In this document: piece after piece, positions 44,980 through 54,290 of the stretch
How positions within the stretch are numbered: position 1 is the first letter of the stretch
How the letters are laid out: the number at the start of each line of letters is the position of its first letter
Notes under the pieces: generated by a model
The model's input: only the letters and a program-made list of their open reading frames with translations
What the model was told of the DNA's origin: nothing
Database searches by the model: none
Translations under genes and position numbers: made by a program
Assembly (NCBI RefSeq): GCF_000785435.2
Contig: NZ_JTDB02000003.1
Coordinates: forward strand, 434,001 to 498,000
DNA from: Paraburkholderia sacchari
GTDB lineage: Bacteria; Pseudomonadota; Gammaproteobacteria; Burkholderiales; Burkholderiaceae
Direction: 5' to 3'
DNA length: 64,000 bases

Positions 44980-46722
44980 ATGACCGTGGCTTCTTCCCAG
45001 CCGTCCGTGCTCATCGTCGGCGCGGGGCCGACTGGTCTCGCCGCCGCCCTGAGTCTTGCCCGTGCGCGCATTCCGGTCCGCCTGATCGATCGCGCGCGAG
45101 AGCCCGGGCGTCACACGCGCGCGATCGGCATTCAGGCGCGCACGCTCGAACTCTTCGAGCAGCATCGGATTGTCGAGCCTTTTCTCGAGCGCGGTCATCG
45201 CGCGCACGTCGCCAATCTCTATTCGAACGGCCAGCGCCGCGCGCGTCTCGACTTCGATCCGCTATTCACGCGCTATCCGTATTTGCTGTTCATCGATCAA
45301 AGCGAAACCGAGCGCATTCTCGCGGCGCAGCTCGCGACGCTTGGCGTGGAGGTCGAGCGCGGCGTCGAGCTGATCGAGTTCATTCAAGGCTCCGCGAGCG
45401 TGAGCGCCGATGTGCGTCTTGCCAACGGACGCACCGAAGCGTTGCGCTGCGCCTGGATGATCGCCGCCGACGGCGCGCACAGCACGGTGCGCCACCACCT
45501 GGGCATGAAGTTCGAGGGCGAGTCGAGCGAGCAATCGTTTCTGCTCGCCGATATCGCCGCTAGCACGCCGTGGCCCGAGGACGAGTTTCACGTGTTCGCA
45601 TCGGGCGACGGACTTGCCGCGATCTTTCCGTATGGGCGCGGGCGCTATCGCCTGATGGCCGATCACAAGGCGATGCTGCCGGCCCCGCCCGAAGGCGCGC
45701 CCCCGGTGCCGACGCTCGAAGAATGCCGGTCGATCGTCGAGCGCCGCATCCACCATCCCGTCTCGGTCGCCGACGTGACCTGGGCGTCGTACTTTCACGT
45801 GAATAGCCGCATGGTGCGCTTTCTGCGCGCGGAGCGCGTCTTTCTCGCGGGAGATGCCGCGCACGTGCACAGCCCCGCGGGCGCGCAGGGCATGAACACG
45901 GGCATTCAGGAGGCGTTCAATCTGGGCTGGAAGCTCGCGCGCGCATTGGGCGGCGCGCCCGACCGGCTGCTCGATACTTACCACGCCGAGCGTTATCCGA
46001 TCGAGCGCATCGTGTTGCGGCAGACGAGCTTCATGACGCAGCTGGTCGAAGCCGATCACGGACCGCTCAAGCTATTGCGCGAGCGCGTGATGCCGGCGCT
46101 CGTCGCGCTCGGTCCGCTGCGCGATGCGGCGCGCGAGGCGTTGAGCGAATTGTCGATCCAGTACCGGCGTAGCGCGCTCACGCTCGAGCGCGTGCTCGAC
46201 GGCGGGCCGCGCGCGGGCGAGCGCGCGCCCGACGCCCTCGTGCGCGTGGTCGACGGACCGCTTGGCAGGGCGCCAGGCAAGGGCCGCATCTTCGATCTGC
46301 ACGATCCGGCGAGCTTCTCGCTGTTTCTGCTGGTGGACGACGACGCGGTGCGCGCCGTGGAAGCCGCCGAACATGCGCTGCCGGATGGCCCGGCGAGCGT
46401 CGCGAGCGTGCTCGGCGCGGCCGGCGCCGCAAGCGCGGTTGCCGCGCTCAGACCGTTTGCCGAGGCGGTCGAGCAGGTGTTGCCGCAGGCGGTGAGGGTC
46501 TGGTGGGTGGCGGATCTGCCGGACAGCGAAGCGCCGCTCGCGGGCGAGGGCGCGCCCTCGCTCAGTGACGCCTACGGACGCACGCGGCCCGCGTTCTATT
46601 TCGTGAGACCGGATGGCTATATCTGCGCGCGCGGCCGAACCGGATCGGACCTGCATGGTTTGCTGCGACATTGCGAGACGTGGTTCACGCCTGCGCCCGC
46701 GCCCCGGCCTGCGGCGCAGTAG
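44980..46722 (+). CDS. FAD-dependent aromatic monooxygenase
   Basis: 580 aa group A flavoprotein hydroxylase. It has the dinucleotide fold VLIVGAGPTGLAAALSLAR near residues 10-28, the DG motif AADGAHSTVRHHLG, the second FAD motif FLAGDAAHVHSPAGAQGMNTG, and a thioredoxin-like C-terminal domain as in phenol/MHP hydroxylases. Substrate unknown. The ATG at 44980 has GGAGG 6 nt upstream; a further ATG at 44968 lies upstream and is less likely. Confidence 0.9.
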   Translation: MTVASSQPSVLIVGAGPTGLAAALSLARARIPVRLIDRAREPGRHTRAIGIQARTLELFEQHRIVEPFLERGHRAHVANLYSNGQRRARLDFDPLFTRYPYLLFIDQSETERILAAQLATLGVEVERGVELIEFIQGSASVSADVRLANGRTEALRCAWMIAADGAHSTVRHHLGMKFEGESSEQSFLLADIAASTPWPEDEFHVFASGDGLAAIFPYGRGRYRLMADHKAMLPAPPEGAPPVPTLEECRSIVERRIHHPVSVADVTWASYFHVNSRMVRFLRAERVFLAGDAAHVHSPAGAQGMNTGIQEAFNLGWKLARALGGAPDRLLDTYHAERYPIERIVLRQTSFMTQLVEADHGPLKLLRERVMPALVALGPLRDAAREALSELSIQYRRSALTLERVLDGGPRAGERAPDALVRVVDGPLGRAPGKGRIFDLHDPASFSLFLLVDDDAVRAVEAAEHALPDGPASVASVLGAAGAASAVAALRPFAEAVEQVLPQAVRVWWVADLPDSEAPLAGEGAPSLSDAYGRTRPAFYFVRPDGYICARGRTGSDLHGLLRHCETWFTPAPAPRPAAQ

Positions 46723-46815
46723 GTCGATTGCGTTGAGCCAAGACGGTATTCGTGAGAGGGGGGCGAAGGCGCACGGCGTGCGCGCTTCGCCCCCGCTTCA
46801 CACGATATGCGGCGA

Positions 46816-47073
46816 TCAAGGCGCCGCTGCGGGCGTGAGCGAGTCGCGATGCCGCTTGAGCGCGGCGGCCACGATTTCGGTAAAGCCCGCCTGCTCGGCG
46901 CCAGCATCGGCGCCCGCGCCGTCGAGCGCCGCCAGCAGCGTGCGGCGCATGCGCGGCTCCCAGAACTTGCGGATGTGTTCGGCGATGCCCGTGAGCGCCT
47001 CTTCGCGATCGGGCAGCGAGTCGAAGAAGCTGCCGATCTGGTTCGCCATTTCGATCAGGTGGTCTGCTTTCAT
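46816..47073 (-). CDS. fdsD: formate dehydrogenase delta subunit FdsD
   Basis: 85 aa (MKADHLIEMANQIGSFFDSL, EHIRKFWEPRMRRTLLAALD), the small subunit needed for assembly of the NAD-dependent molybdenum formate dehydrogenase. It starts 4 nt after fdsA ends, the last gene of fdsGBAD. Confidence 0.92.
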   Translation of the reverse strand: MKADHLIEMANQIGSFFDSLPDREEALTGIAEHIRKFWEPRMRRTLLAALDGAGADAGAEQAGFTEIVAAALKRHRDSLTPAAAP

Positions 47074-47077
47074 CGCC

Positions 47078-50014
47078 TTATTTCCCTGAAGTGGTCAGCG
47101 GTTCGCGCTTGCTCAGCAGTTCGAGCTGGGTCGTGTTGAAGCGCGAGTACTCGCGCTGCCATTCCGACGGCTGCTGCACGTGGCTCACCTGAACGGCGGT
47201 CACCTTGTACTCCGGACAGTTCGTGGCCCAGTCCGAGGCGTCCGTGGTGATCACGTTCGCGCCCGATTCGGGGAAGTGGAACGTCGTGTAGACCACGCCG
47301 GGCTGCATGCGCGTGCTCACCTTCGCGCGCAGCACGGTATGCCCCGCGCGCGATTCGATGCCCACCCAGTCGCCGTCGCGAATGCCGCGATCGTCCGCAT
47401 CGACAGGATGAATCTCCAGCCGGTCCTCCTCGTGCCAGCGCGAGTTCTCGGTGCGGCGCGTTTGTGCGCCCACGTTGTACTGCGAGAGGATGCGGCCCGT
47501 CGTGAGCAGGAGCGGGAAGCGGCGCGTGACCTTTTCCGGCGAGGCGATGAACTTCGTGATCACAAACTTGCCCTTGCCGCGCACGAACTCGTCGATGTGC
47601 ATGATCGGCGTGCCTTCAGGCGCCGCTTCATTGCACGGCCACTGGATGCTGCCCATCTCGTCGAGCTTCTTGTACGAGACGCCGTGGAAGGTGGGCGTAA
47701 GACGCGCGATCTCGTCCATGATCTGCGACGGGTGCGTGTAGTCCATCTCGTAGCCGAGCGCGCGGGAGAGCAGGATCGTCACTTCCCAGTCAGCGTAGCC
47801 GGCGACCGGCGGCATCACCTTGCGCACGCGCGAGATGCGGCGCTCGGCGTTGGTGAAGGTGCCGTCCTTTTCGAGGAACGACGAGCCCGGCAGCAGCACG
47901 TGCGCGTATTTCGCCGTTTCGTTCAGGAAGATGTCCTGCACGACGATGCATTCCATCGACGACAGCGCCGCCGCCACGTGTTGCGTGTTCGGGTCCGACT
48001 GGACGATGTCCTCGCCCTGGCAGTAGAGGCCCATGAAGGTGCCGTCCATTGCCGCGTCGAACATGTTCGGGATGCGCAGGCCCGGCTCGCTTTGCAGCGC
48101 GACGTTCCAGGCGCTCTCGAACTCGTTGCGCACAATGGTGTCGCTCACGTGGCGGTAGCCCGGCAGCTCGTGCGGGAACGAGCCCATGTCGCACGAGCCC
48201 TGCACGTTGTTCTGGCCGCGCAGCGGATTCACGCCCACGCCTTCGCGGCCGATGTTGCCCGTGGCCATCGCGAGGTTCGCGATGCCCATCACCATGGTCG
48301 AGCCCTGCGCGTGTTCCGTCACGCCGAGGCCGTAGTAGATCGCCGAGTTGCCCTTGCGTGCGTAGAGGCGCGCAGCGGCGCGCACTTGCTCTGCAGGCAC
48401 ACCCGTCACTTCGGCCATGGCCTCGGGCGAGTTCTCGGGCAGCGCGACAAAATCGCGCCATTGCTCGAACGCGCGCGTCTCGCAGCGCTCGGCCACGAAC
48501 GCCTCGTCCACGAGTCCTTCGGTGACGATCACGTGCGCGAGCGCATTGACCATCGCGACATTGGTGCCCGGGCGCAGTTGCAGATGATGCTCGGCCTTCA
48601 CGTGCGCGGTATCGACGATGTCGATCTGGCGCGGGTCGACGACGATCAGCTTCGCGCCTTGGCGCACGCGGCGCTTCAGGCGCGAGCCGAACACCGGGTG
48701 GCCGTCGGTCGGGTTCGCGCCGATCACCATGATCACGTCCGAGTAATCGACCGAGGAGAAGGTCTGCGTGCCCGCCGACTCGCCAAGCGTGGTCTTCAGG
48801 CCGTAGCCGGTGGGCGAGTGGCACACGCGCGCGCAGGTGTCGACGTTGTTGTTGCCGAACGCGGCGCGCACGAGCTTCTGCACGAGATAGGTTTCTTCAT
48901 TCGTGCAGCGCGAGGACGTGATGCCGCCGATCGAATCGCGCCCGTACTTGTCCTGGATGCGGCGGAATTCGCTAGCGGCGTATTTGATCGCTTCGTCCCA
49001 GCTCACTTCGCGCCACGGATCGGTGATCTTCGCGCGAATCATCGGTTTCTTGATGCGGTCCTTGTGGGTGGCGTAGCCCCACGCGAAGCGGCCTTTCACG
49101 CAAGCGTGGCCTTCGTTTGCCTGGCCGTTCTTGTGCGGCACCATGCGCACCACTTCGTTACCCTTCATTTCGGCCTTGAACGAGCAGCCAACGCCGCAAT
49201 ACGCGCAGGTCGTCACGACCGAGTGCTCGGCCTGGCCGAGCATGACGACCGACTTCTCCTGCAGCGTCGCGGTCGGGCAGGCGGCCACGCAGGCGCCGCA
49301 CGATACGCACTCCGAATCCATGAACGATTCGCTCGCACCCGCGGCGACGCGCGATTCGAAGCCGCGCCCGGAAATGGTCAGCGCAAAGGTGCCCTGGGTT
49401 TCCTCGCACGCGCGCACGCAGCGATTGCAGACGATGCACTTGGACGGATCGTAGGTGAAGTACGGATTCGATTCGTCCTTCTTGTCCTTGAGGTGGTTCG
49501 CGCCGTCAAAGCCATAGCGCACTTCGCGCAGGCCCGTGACGCCCGCCATGTCCTGCAGTTCGCAGTTGCCGTTGGCGGGGCAGGTGAGGCAGTCGAGCGG
49601 GTGATCGGAGATGTAAAGCTCCATCACGTTGCGGCGCAGCTTTTGCAACGGGTCGCTTTGCGTGCGCACCTTCATGCCGGCTTCGACCGGCGTCGTGCAC
49701 GAAGCAGGGTAGCCGCGCCGGCCTTCGATCTCGACGAGGCACAGGCGGCACGAGCCGAACGGTTCGAGCGAATCGGTGGCGCACAGCTTGGGCACGTTGA
49801 TGCCCGCTTCGACTGCGGCGCGCATGACGGAGGTGCCTGCGGGCACCGTCACGGACTGGCCGTCGATTTCGAGCGTGACGTCCACATCGGCGTGGCGCAG
49901 CGGCGTGCCGAAATCGGTGTCGTCGAAGGGCGAGCGTTGCTTCATCGCTGCCGATTTGCAGGCGCAGTTGCCGGAGCCGCAGCCGCCGGCTTGGGGCATG
50001 AGCGTGTCGGACAT
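47078..50014 (-). CDS. fdsA: formate dehydrogenase alpha subunit FdsA
   Basis: 978 aa catalytic subunit. N-terminal 2Fe-2S and NuoG-like iron-sulfur region (FGSCRLCLVEIEGRRGYPAS, CLTCPANGNC), ferredoxin-type 4Fe-4S clusters (CIVCNRCVRACEE, CVSCGACVAACPT), a further 4Fe-4S (CAYCGVGCSF), then the bis-MGD domain. The molybdenum ligand is Cys398 in ARVCHSPTGYG. All clusters look intact. ATG 50014 has GAGGAG upstream. Oxidises formate to CO2. Confidence 0.96.
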   Translation of the reverse strand: MSDTLMPQAGGCGSGNCACKSAAMKQRSPFDDTDFGTPLRHADVDVTLEIDGQSVTVPAGTSVMRAAVEAGINVPKLCATDSLEPFGSCRLCLVEIEGRRGYPASCTTPVEAGMKVRTQSDPLQKLRRNVMELYISDHPLDCLTCPANGNCELQDMAGVTGLREVRYGFDGANHLKDKKDESNPYFTYDPSKCIVCNRCVRACEETQGTFALTISGRGFESRVAAGASESFMDSECVSCGACVAACPTATLQEKSVVMLGQAEHSVVTTCAYCGVGCSFKAEMKGNEVVRMVPHKNGQANEGHACVKGRFAWGYATHKDRIKKPMIRAKITDPWREVSWDEAIKYAASEFRRIQDKYGRDSIGGITSSRCTNEETYLVQKLVRAAFGNNNVDTCARVCHSPTGYGLKTTLGESAGTQTFSSVDYSDVIMVIGANPTDGHPVFGSRLKRRVRQGAKLIVVDPRQIDIVDTAHVKAEHHLQLRPGTNVAMVNALAHVIVTEGLVDEAFVAERCETRAFEQWRDFVALPENSPEAMAEVTGVPAEQVRAAARLYARKGNSAIYYGLGVTEHAQGSTMVMGIANLAMATGNIGREGVGVNPLRGQNNVQGSCDMGSFPHELPGYRHVSDTIVRNEFESAWNVALQSEPGLRIPNMFDAAMDGTFMGLYCQGEDIVQSDPNTQHVAAALSSMECIVVQDIFLNETAKYAHVLLPGSSFLEKDGTFTNAERRISRVRKVMPPVAGYADWEVTILLSRALGYEMDYTHPSQIMDEIARLTPTFHGVSYKKLDEMGSIQWPCNEAAPEGTPIMHIDEFVRGKGKFVITKFIASPEKVTRRFPLLLTTGRILSQYNVGAQTRRTENSRWHEEDRLEIHPVDADDRGIRDGDWVGIESRAGHTVLRAKVSTRMQPGVVYTTFHFPESGANVITTDASDWATNCPEYKVTAVQVSHVQQPSEWQREYSRFNTTQLELLSKREPLTTSGK

Positions 50015-50030
50015 GGTGGTGGCTCCTCGT

Positions 50031-51596
50031 TCAGGCGGCCGCCGCGCTGGCGGCTGGCTGGACAGGTTCAAGACCGAAATCTTCGGGGAAAAAGTTGAGC
50101 GCGGAAATCACGGGGTAGGGCGTCATGCCGCCCATCGCGCAAAGCGAGCCGGACACCATCGTGTCGCACAGATCGCGCAGCAGCGTGACCTGCTTTTCGG
50201 AGGTGTCGCCGTTGCGGATCTTCGCGATCACCTCGACGCCGCGCGTCGAGCCGATGCGGCACGGCGTGCACTTGCCGCACGATTCGAGCGTGCAGAACTC
50301 CATCGCATATTGGGCGAGGTCGGCGAGGTTCGCGGTGTCGTCGTGCACGACGAGCCCGCCGTGGCCGACCACTGCGCCCACTGCCGCATACGCTTCGTAG
50401 TCCATGGGAATGTCCCATTGGCTCTCGGGCAGATAGGTGCCTAGCGGGCCGCCCACCTGCACGGCGCGCGCGGGGCGGCCGCTGGCGGTGCCTCCGCCGT
50501 AGTCAACCATCAGCTCGCGCAGCGTCACGCCGAAGGCGAGTTCCACGAGCCCGCCGCGCGCGATGTTGCCCGCGAGCTGGAACGGCAGCGTGCCGCGCGA
50601 GCGGCCCATGCCGAAATCTTTGTAGTACGCCGCGCCCTTCGCGAAGATGATCGGCACGGTCGCAAGCGTGATGACGTTGTTGATGACCGTCGGCTTGCCG
50701 TAGAGTCCGGCGAGCGCGGGCAGCGGCGGCTTCGCGCGCACGATGCCGCGCTTGCCTTCGAGCGATTCGAGCAACGCGGTTTCTTCGCCGCACACGTAGG
50801 CGCCCGCGCCCTTCGCGACGAACAGGTCGAAGCGCTTGCCGCTGCCGAGCACGTCGTCGCCGAGCCAGCCTTTGGCGCGCGCGCGGGTAATCGCTTCTTC
50901 GAGCGCGGCGATCGAATGCGGATACTCGCTGCGCACGTAGATATGGCCGACCGTGGCGCCCACCGTGATCCCGGCGATCGTCATGCCTTCGATCAGCACG
51001 TACGGGTCGCTTTCCATCACGAGGCGGTCGGAGAACGTGCCCGAATCACCTTCGTCGGCATTGCAGACGATGTACTTCTGGTCCGCCTGAGCCTGGGCGA
51101 CGGTGCGCCACTTGATGCCGGCGGGGAAGGCCGCGCCGCCGCGGCCGCGCAGACCCGATTCGATCAGCGCGGCGCAGGCGTCGGCGCCGCTCATCGTGAG
51201 CGCCTGGCGCAGGCCTTCGAGTCCGCCATGCGCGACGTAATCGTCGGTCGAGAGCGGATCCGTGATGCCGATGCGGGCGAACGTGAGGCGCTGCTGCTTG
51301 CGCAGATACGGAATCTGTTCGACGAGGCCGACCGAGCGCGCATGTTGCGCGCCTTGCAGGAAGCCCGCGTCGAAGAGGCTGGCGACGTCGTCTTCTTCGA
51401 CGTTCGCATAGCCGACGCGCCCGTCGGGCGTTTCGACCTCGACGAGCGGTTCGAGATACAGCAAACCGCGCGAACCGTTGCGCACGAGCTCGATGGCCGC
51501 GCCGCGTGCAGCAGCTTCGCGCTGGATGGCGGCGGCGATATCATCGGCGCCGAGCGCGAGGGCCGACGAATCGCGGGGAACATAAATGCGCGTCAT
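50031..51596 (-). CDS. fdsB: formate dehydrogenase beta subunit FdsB (NAD/FMN)
   Basis: 521 aa NuoF-like subunit. It has the FMN/NAD-binding GLRGRGGAAFPAGIKW and GAGAYVCGEETALLESLEG, and the 4Fe-4S motif ESCGKCTPCRIGS. It passes electrons from FdsA to NAD+. A thioredoxin-like N-terminal part precedes. The start overlaps the fdsG stop (ATGA). Confidence 0.95.
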   Translation of the reverse strand: MTRIYVPRDSSALALGADDIAAAIQREAAARGAAIELVRNGSRGLLYLEPLVEVETPDGRVGYANVEEDDVASLFDAGFLQGAQHARSVGLVEQIPYLRKQQRLTFARIGITDPLSTDDYVAHGGLEGLRQALTMSGADACAALIESGLRGRGGAAFPAGIKWRTVAQAQADQKYIVCNADEGDSGTFSDRLVMESDPYVLIEGMTIAGITVGATVGHIYVRSEYPHSIAALEEAITRARAKGWLGDDVLGSGKRFDLFVAKGAGAYVCGEETALLESLEGKRGIVRAKPPLPALAGLYGKPTVINNVITLATVPIIFAKGAAYYKDFGMGRSRGTLPFQLAGNIARGGLVELAFGVTLRELMVDYGGGTASGRPARAVQVGGPLGTYLPESQWDIPMDYEAYAAVGAVVGHGGLVVHDDTANLADLAQYAMEFCTLESCGKCTPCRIGSTRGVEVIAKIRNGDTSEKQVTLLRDLCDTMVSGSLCAMGGMTPYPVISALNFFPEDFGLEPVQPAASAAAA

Positions 51597-52114
51597 ACGG
51601 CCTCCTCGGCATGGGCGACGGCGGCCACCGCTTTTGCCAGCAACGCGTCGAACTTCTGCGGGGTCACGCGTGCGTGCAGCGTGCCGTTGATCATCATGGC
51701 GGGCGACAGCGCGCACTGGCCGAGGCAATAGACCGACTCCAGCTCGACTTCGCCCGTGTGCGTGTGCTCGTGCGTGTGTTCGCCGTCGTGGCCGTGCTGC
51801 TTGAAGCGGCAGCCAGTGTGCGACTCGGCGTGCTGCGCGAGCGCTTCGCTGCCCATGCTGCGGCATGCCTCGGCACGACACAGTTGCACAACCACGGGCG
51901 CGGGCGGCGCCGTGCGGAAGTGGTGGTAATAGGTGATGACGCCGTGCACCTCGGCGCGCGAGAGGTTCAGCGCTTTCGCGAGCGGGGCGACCGTGGCGGA
52001 CGGCACGAAGCCGGCTTCGTCCTGGATCGCATGGAGGATTGCAAGCAGGGTGCGGCCCGGTTGGGCGTGGCGCTGCACGAGGGCGTCGGGCACGCTTGCG
52101 TTTGTCTCGTCCAC
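51593..52114 (-). CDS. fdsG: formate dehydrogenase gamma subunit FdsG
   Basis: 173 aa NuoE-like 2Fe-2S subunit. Cluster cysteines are C79, C84 (QLCRAEAC) and C130, C134 (VYCLGQC). Between them is a His-rich insertion at about residues 107-119 (HGHDGEHTHEHTH), unusual for NuoE/FdsG and possibly metal binding. First gene of the fds operon, divergent from fdsR. Confidence 0.95.
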   Translation of the reverse strand: MDETNASVPDALVQRHAQPGRTLLAILHAIQDEAGFVPSATVAPLAKALNLSRAEVHGVITYYHHFRTAPPAPVVVQLCRAEACRSMGSEALAQHAESHTGCRFKQHGHDGEHTHEHTHTGEVELESVYCLGQCALSPAMMINGTLHARVTPQKFDALLAKAVAAVAHAEEAV

Positions 52115-52132
52115 TGTAGAGCTCCTGTGGAG

Positions 52133-52172
52133 GCATATATGCGCTTGCTATTCATAAAGTGCGCATCTATGC
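52133..52172. promoter_or_regulatory. dyad in the fdsG-fdsR intergenic region
   Basis: GCATATATGCGC (52133-52144) and GCGCATCTATGC (52161-52172) form 12-bp inverted halves with one mismatch, 16 bp apart. It lies midway between the divergent starts and is the best candidate operator for the adjacent regulator. Confidence 0.6.
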
Positions 52173-52245
52173 TGGGGTGGTTTTCTTGTATGGACGAACA
52201 ATAGGCCTGTAAGAAAGGCGGCGCAATAGGAAACGAGATTTCATA

Positions 52246-53325
52246 ATGATCAAGGTCGAATGTCAGGCGCAACTGATGGTGCGCGACGTGCAGGGCCGGG
52301 AGGCCAGTCTGACGGACGTGGTGCCGCTTCTCGCGCTCGTCGCGGAAGAAGGCAGCATTGCGCAGGCCGCGCAACGTAAGGGTTTGTCCTATCGTCACGC
52401 GTGGGGGCTGTTGCGCGATCTGGAAGAGCGCCTGGGCGGCGCGCTGATCGCCAAGGCGCGCGGGCGCGGCTCCGTGCTCTCGGAGCTGGGCGAAGCGGTG
52501 CTGCGCTCGCAGCGCCTGTGCACGGAGCGCCTGTCCGGCAACCTTCAGGCACTCGCGAGCGAAGTGGCGAGCGATCTGAACCGCTGGCTCGCGCCCGACG
52601 CGCAGAACCTGCGCATCCACGCCTCGCATGGCTACGCGGTGGCCGCACTGGTCACGGCGCTCGTGGCCGACCAGGTGCCCGTGGAGATCAAATACCGCGA
52701 CAGCGCCGACGCCATCACGGCGCTCGCGCGCGGCGAGTGCGATCTGGCCGGCTTTCATCTTCCGCGCAGCGATTTTCGCGAAGCCTGCGCGGACGCCTAT
52801 CGCAACTGGCTAGATCCGCAGCGCCACGTGTTGATTCACCTCACGCGCCGCAAGCAGGGTCTCTTCGTCGGTCGCGGCAACCCGCGCGGGATCGCCGGTC
52901 TCGCCGACTTGTCACGCGGCGACATCCGCTTCGTGAACCGGCAGCCGGGCTCTGGCACGCGTCTGTTGATCGATCTGCTGCTCACGCGCGTGGGCGTCGA
53001 TCCGGAGCGGGTGAACGGTTATGCGTCATCGGAACTCACGCACTCGGCGATCGCGGCGTTCGTCGCGAGCGGCATGGCCGACGTGGGCTTCGGCGTGGAG
53101 CCGGCGGCGCACCACTTCGGCCTCGATTTTATCCCGATCGCCGATGAAGACTATTATTTCGCGTGCGAACGCGCGCAGTTGGAGCGCGAGCCGCTCGCCA
53201 GCGTGTTGCAATTGTTGCGCGGAGCACCGTTTCGTCAGTCTGTGGCGCAGCTGGAGGGCTACGATCCGGGGGAATGCGGCTCGGTCGTGCCGCTTGGCGT
53301 GGGCTGGTCGGGGCGCGTTTTGTAA
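52246..53325 (+). CDS. fdsR: ModE-like regulator of formate dehydrogenase
   Basis: 359 aa. The N-terminal winged helix is of ModE/LysR type (GSIAQAAQRKGLSYRHAWGLLRDLEERLGG), and the C-terminal 230 residues are a periplasmic-binding-like domain (NLRIHASHGYAVAALV, FVNRQPGSGTRLLIDLLL). This architecture sits beside fds operons in Cupriavidus and relatives, where it controls them. Likely ligand is formate or an oxyanion such as molybdate; not determinable here. Confidence 0.85.
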   Translation: MIKVECQAQLMVRDVQGREASLTDVVPLLALVAEEGSIAQAAQRKGLSYRHAWGLLRDLEERLGGALIAKARGRGSVLSELGEAVLRSQRLCTERLSGNLQALASEVASDLNRWLAPDAQNLRIHASHGYAVAALVTALVADQVPVEIKYRDSADAITALARGECDLAGFHLPRSDFREACADAYRNWLDPQRHVLIHLTRRKQGLFVGRGNPRGIAGLADLSRGDIRFVNRQPGSGTRLLIDLLLTRVGVDPERVNGYASSELTHSAIAAFVASGMADVGFGVEPAAHHFGLDFIPIADEDYYFACERAQLEREPLASVLQLLRGAPFRQSVAQLEGYDPGECGSVVPLGVGWSGRVL

Positions 53326-53451
53326 TACGAAGCAACATGGTTAGCGATTAGCGCTGCAGAGTCCGCCGCTTTTTGTGATACTTTGGGCCGCTATTGGCAT
53401 CATCATTTTTAATGCGCTGTTTTCGATGCGCCTCGTTCGCACTGATCGACC

Positions 53452-53718
53452 ATGAAATTCCTGCTTAATGTTTGTGTAGCTGCCGCAACCGCGGGGGCGC
53501 TATTTGCAACCGTCGATATTGCCTTCGCGCAGAATTCGCCGGGCGTGCCGGGCGGTATCCTCTCCGACGGATTCAAGCTCAACGAGCATCCGCAAATGCC
53601 GTTCGCGGCATCGGCGCCTTCGGACAAATACCAGCACGGCAAGCCGTCTGCGGCGCGCAGAAAGGGCGATATGGGTGACCCGAGCGGCTGTAATCTGCAG
53701 TGCCCGCAGGATAATTAA
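53452..53718 (+). CDS. small secreted protein, 88 aa
   Basis: Not recognised. Signal peptide MKFLLNVCVAAATAGALFAT with cleavage near IAFA-QN. The mature part (about 60 residues) is Pro/Gly-rich with two cysteines at the end (GCNLQC). Short frames of this kind occur beside ssrA; function unknown. Confidence 0.65.
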   Translation: MKFLLNVCVAAATAGALFATVDIAFAQNSPGVPGGILSDGFKLNEHPQMPFAASAPSDKYQHGKPSAARRKGDMGDPSGCNLQCPQDN

Positions 53719-53793
53719 GCAGCGGAATGGCTGGCGGCACGAAGGCGCCGCGAATGCACCGGGCCGTTGCGGCGCGGTTCAATCAGGCGCTGA

Positions 53794-53834
53794 AAAACAA
53801 AACTCGCGAAGCTTTCGGGCTGTCGCGAGTTTTT
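53794..53834 (-). terminator. ssrA intrinsic terminator
   Basis: Stem ACTCGCGA/TCGCGAGT (53802-53809 with 53823-53830) extended by A/T pairs, with a T-rich tract on the minus strand (TTTTGTTTTTC). Confidence 0.9.
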
Positions 53835-53844
53835 GTTTGATATC

Positions 53845-54214
53845 TGGTGGAGCCGGCGGGAATCGAACCCGCGTCCAGAAGCAGTCCATAACCAGTTCTA
53901 CATGCGTAGTTCTGTCATTTGATTTAACCGCAGCGACGCGGACGAACACGCTGCGCTACGGCGATTCACTAGATTTTCGACTCTGGCGTCGTGACGCCGA
54001 CAGAGCTTAACTGACGTATATGACCTCTGGCGGTATTGCTACCGGTCTTGCGACACTAGCCCGTCAGTGAGCCAGGCAGAGGACGGCGGCCCTTAGGCTG
54101 CCAGTGCGAACGTATCGTCGTTTGCAGTTACGTTTTTCCCATTGATTAACGAGGTGACGGGTCCTCGGCATGCCCTGATTACTTCATAACCCCTGTCGAA
54201 ACCAGGTCGGCCCC
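53845..54214 (-). ncRNA. ssrA: tmRNA (ssrA)
   Basis: 370-nt transfer-messenger RNA. The 5' end GGGGCCGACC pairs with CGGCTCC near the 3' end, CCA is encoded at 53847-53845, and GGTTTCGACAGG is the conserved 5' segment. The tag frame at 54125-54093 encodes ANDDTFALAA then TAA. It rescues stalled ribosomes with SmpB. Confidence 0.96.
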
Positions 54215-54290
54215 GGGGAATGACAATTATCACATAGTTCGGGAGATGAGGCTAACCGCCCCTGAATCAAGGGCGAGCGCGTCAATCTTT

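Noticed and set aside
47180..50098. 972-aa frame on the plus strand
   Set aside because: Antisense shadow of fdsA; no domains visible.
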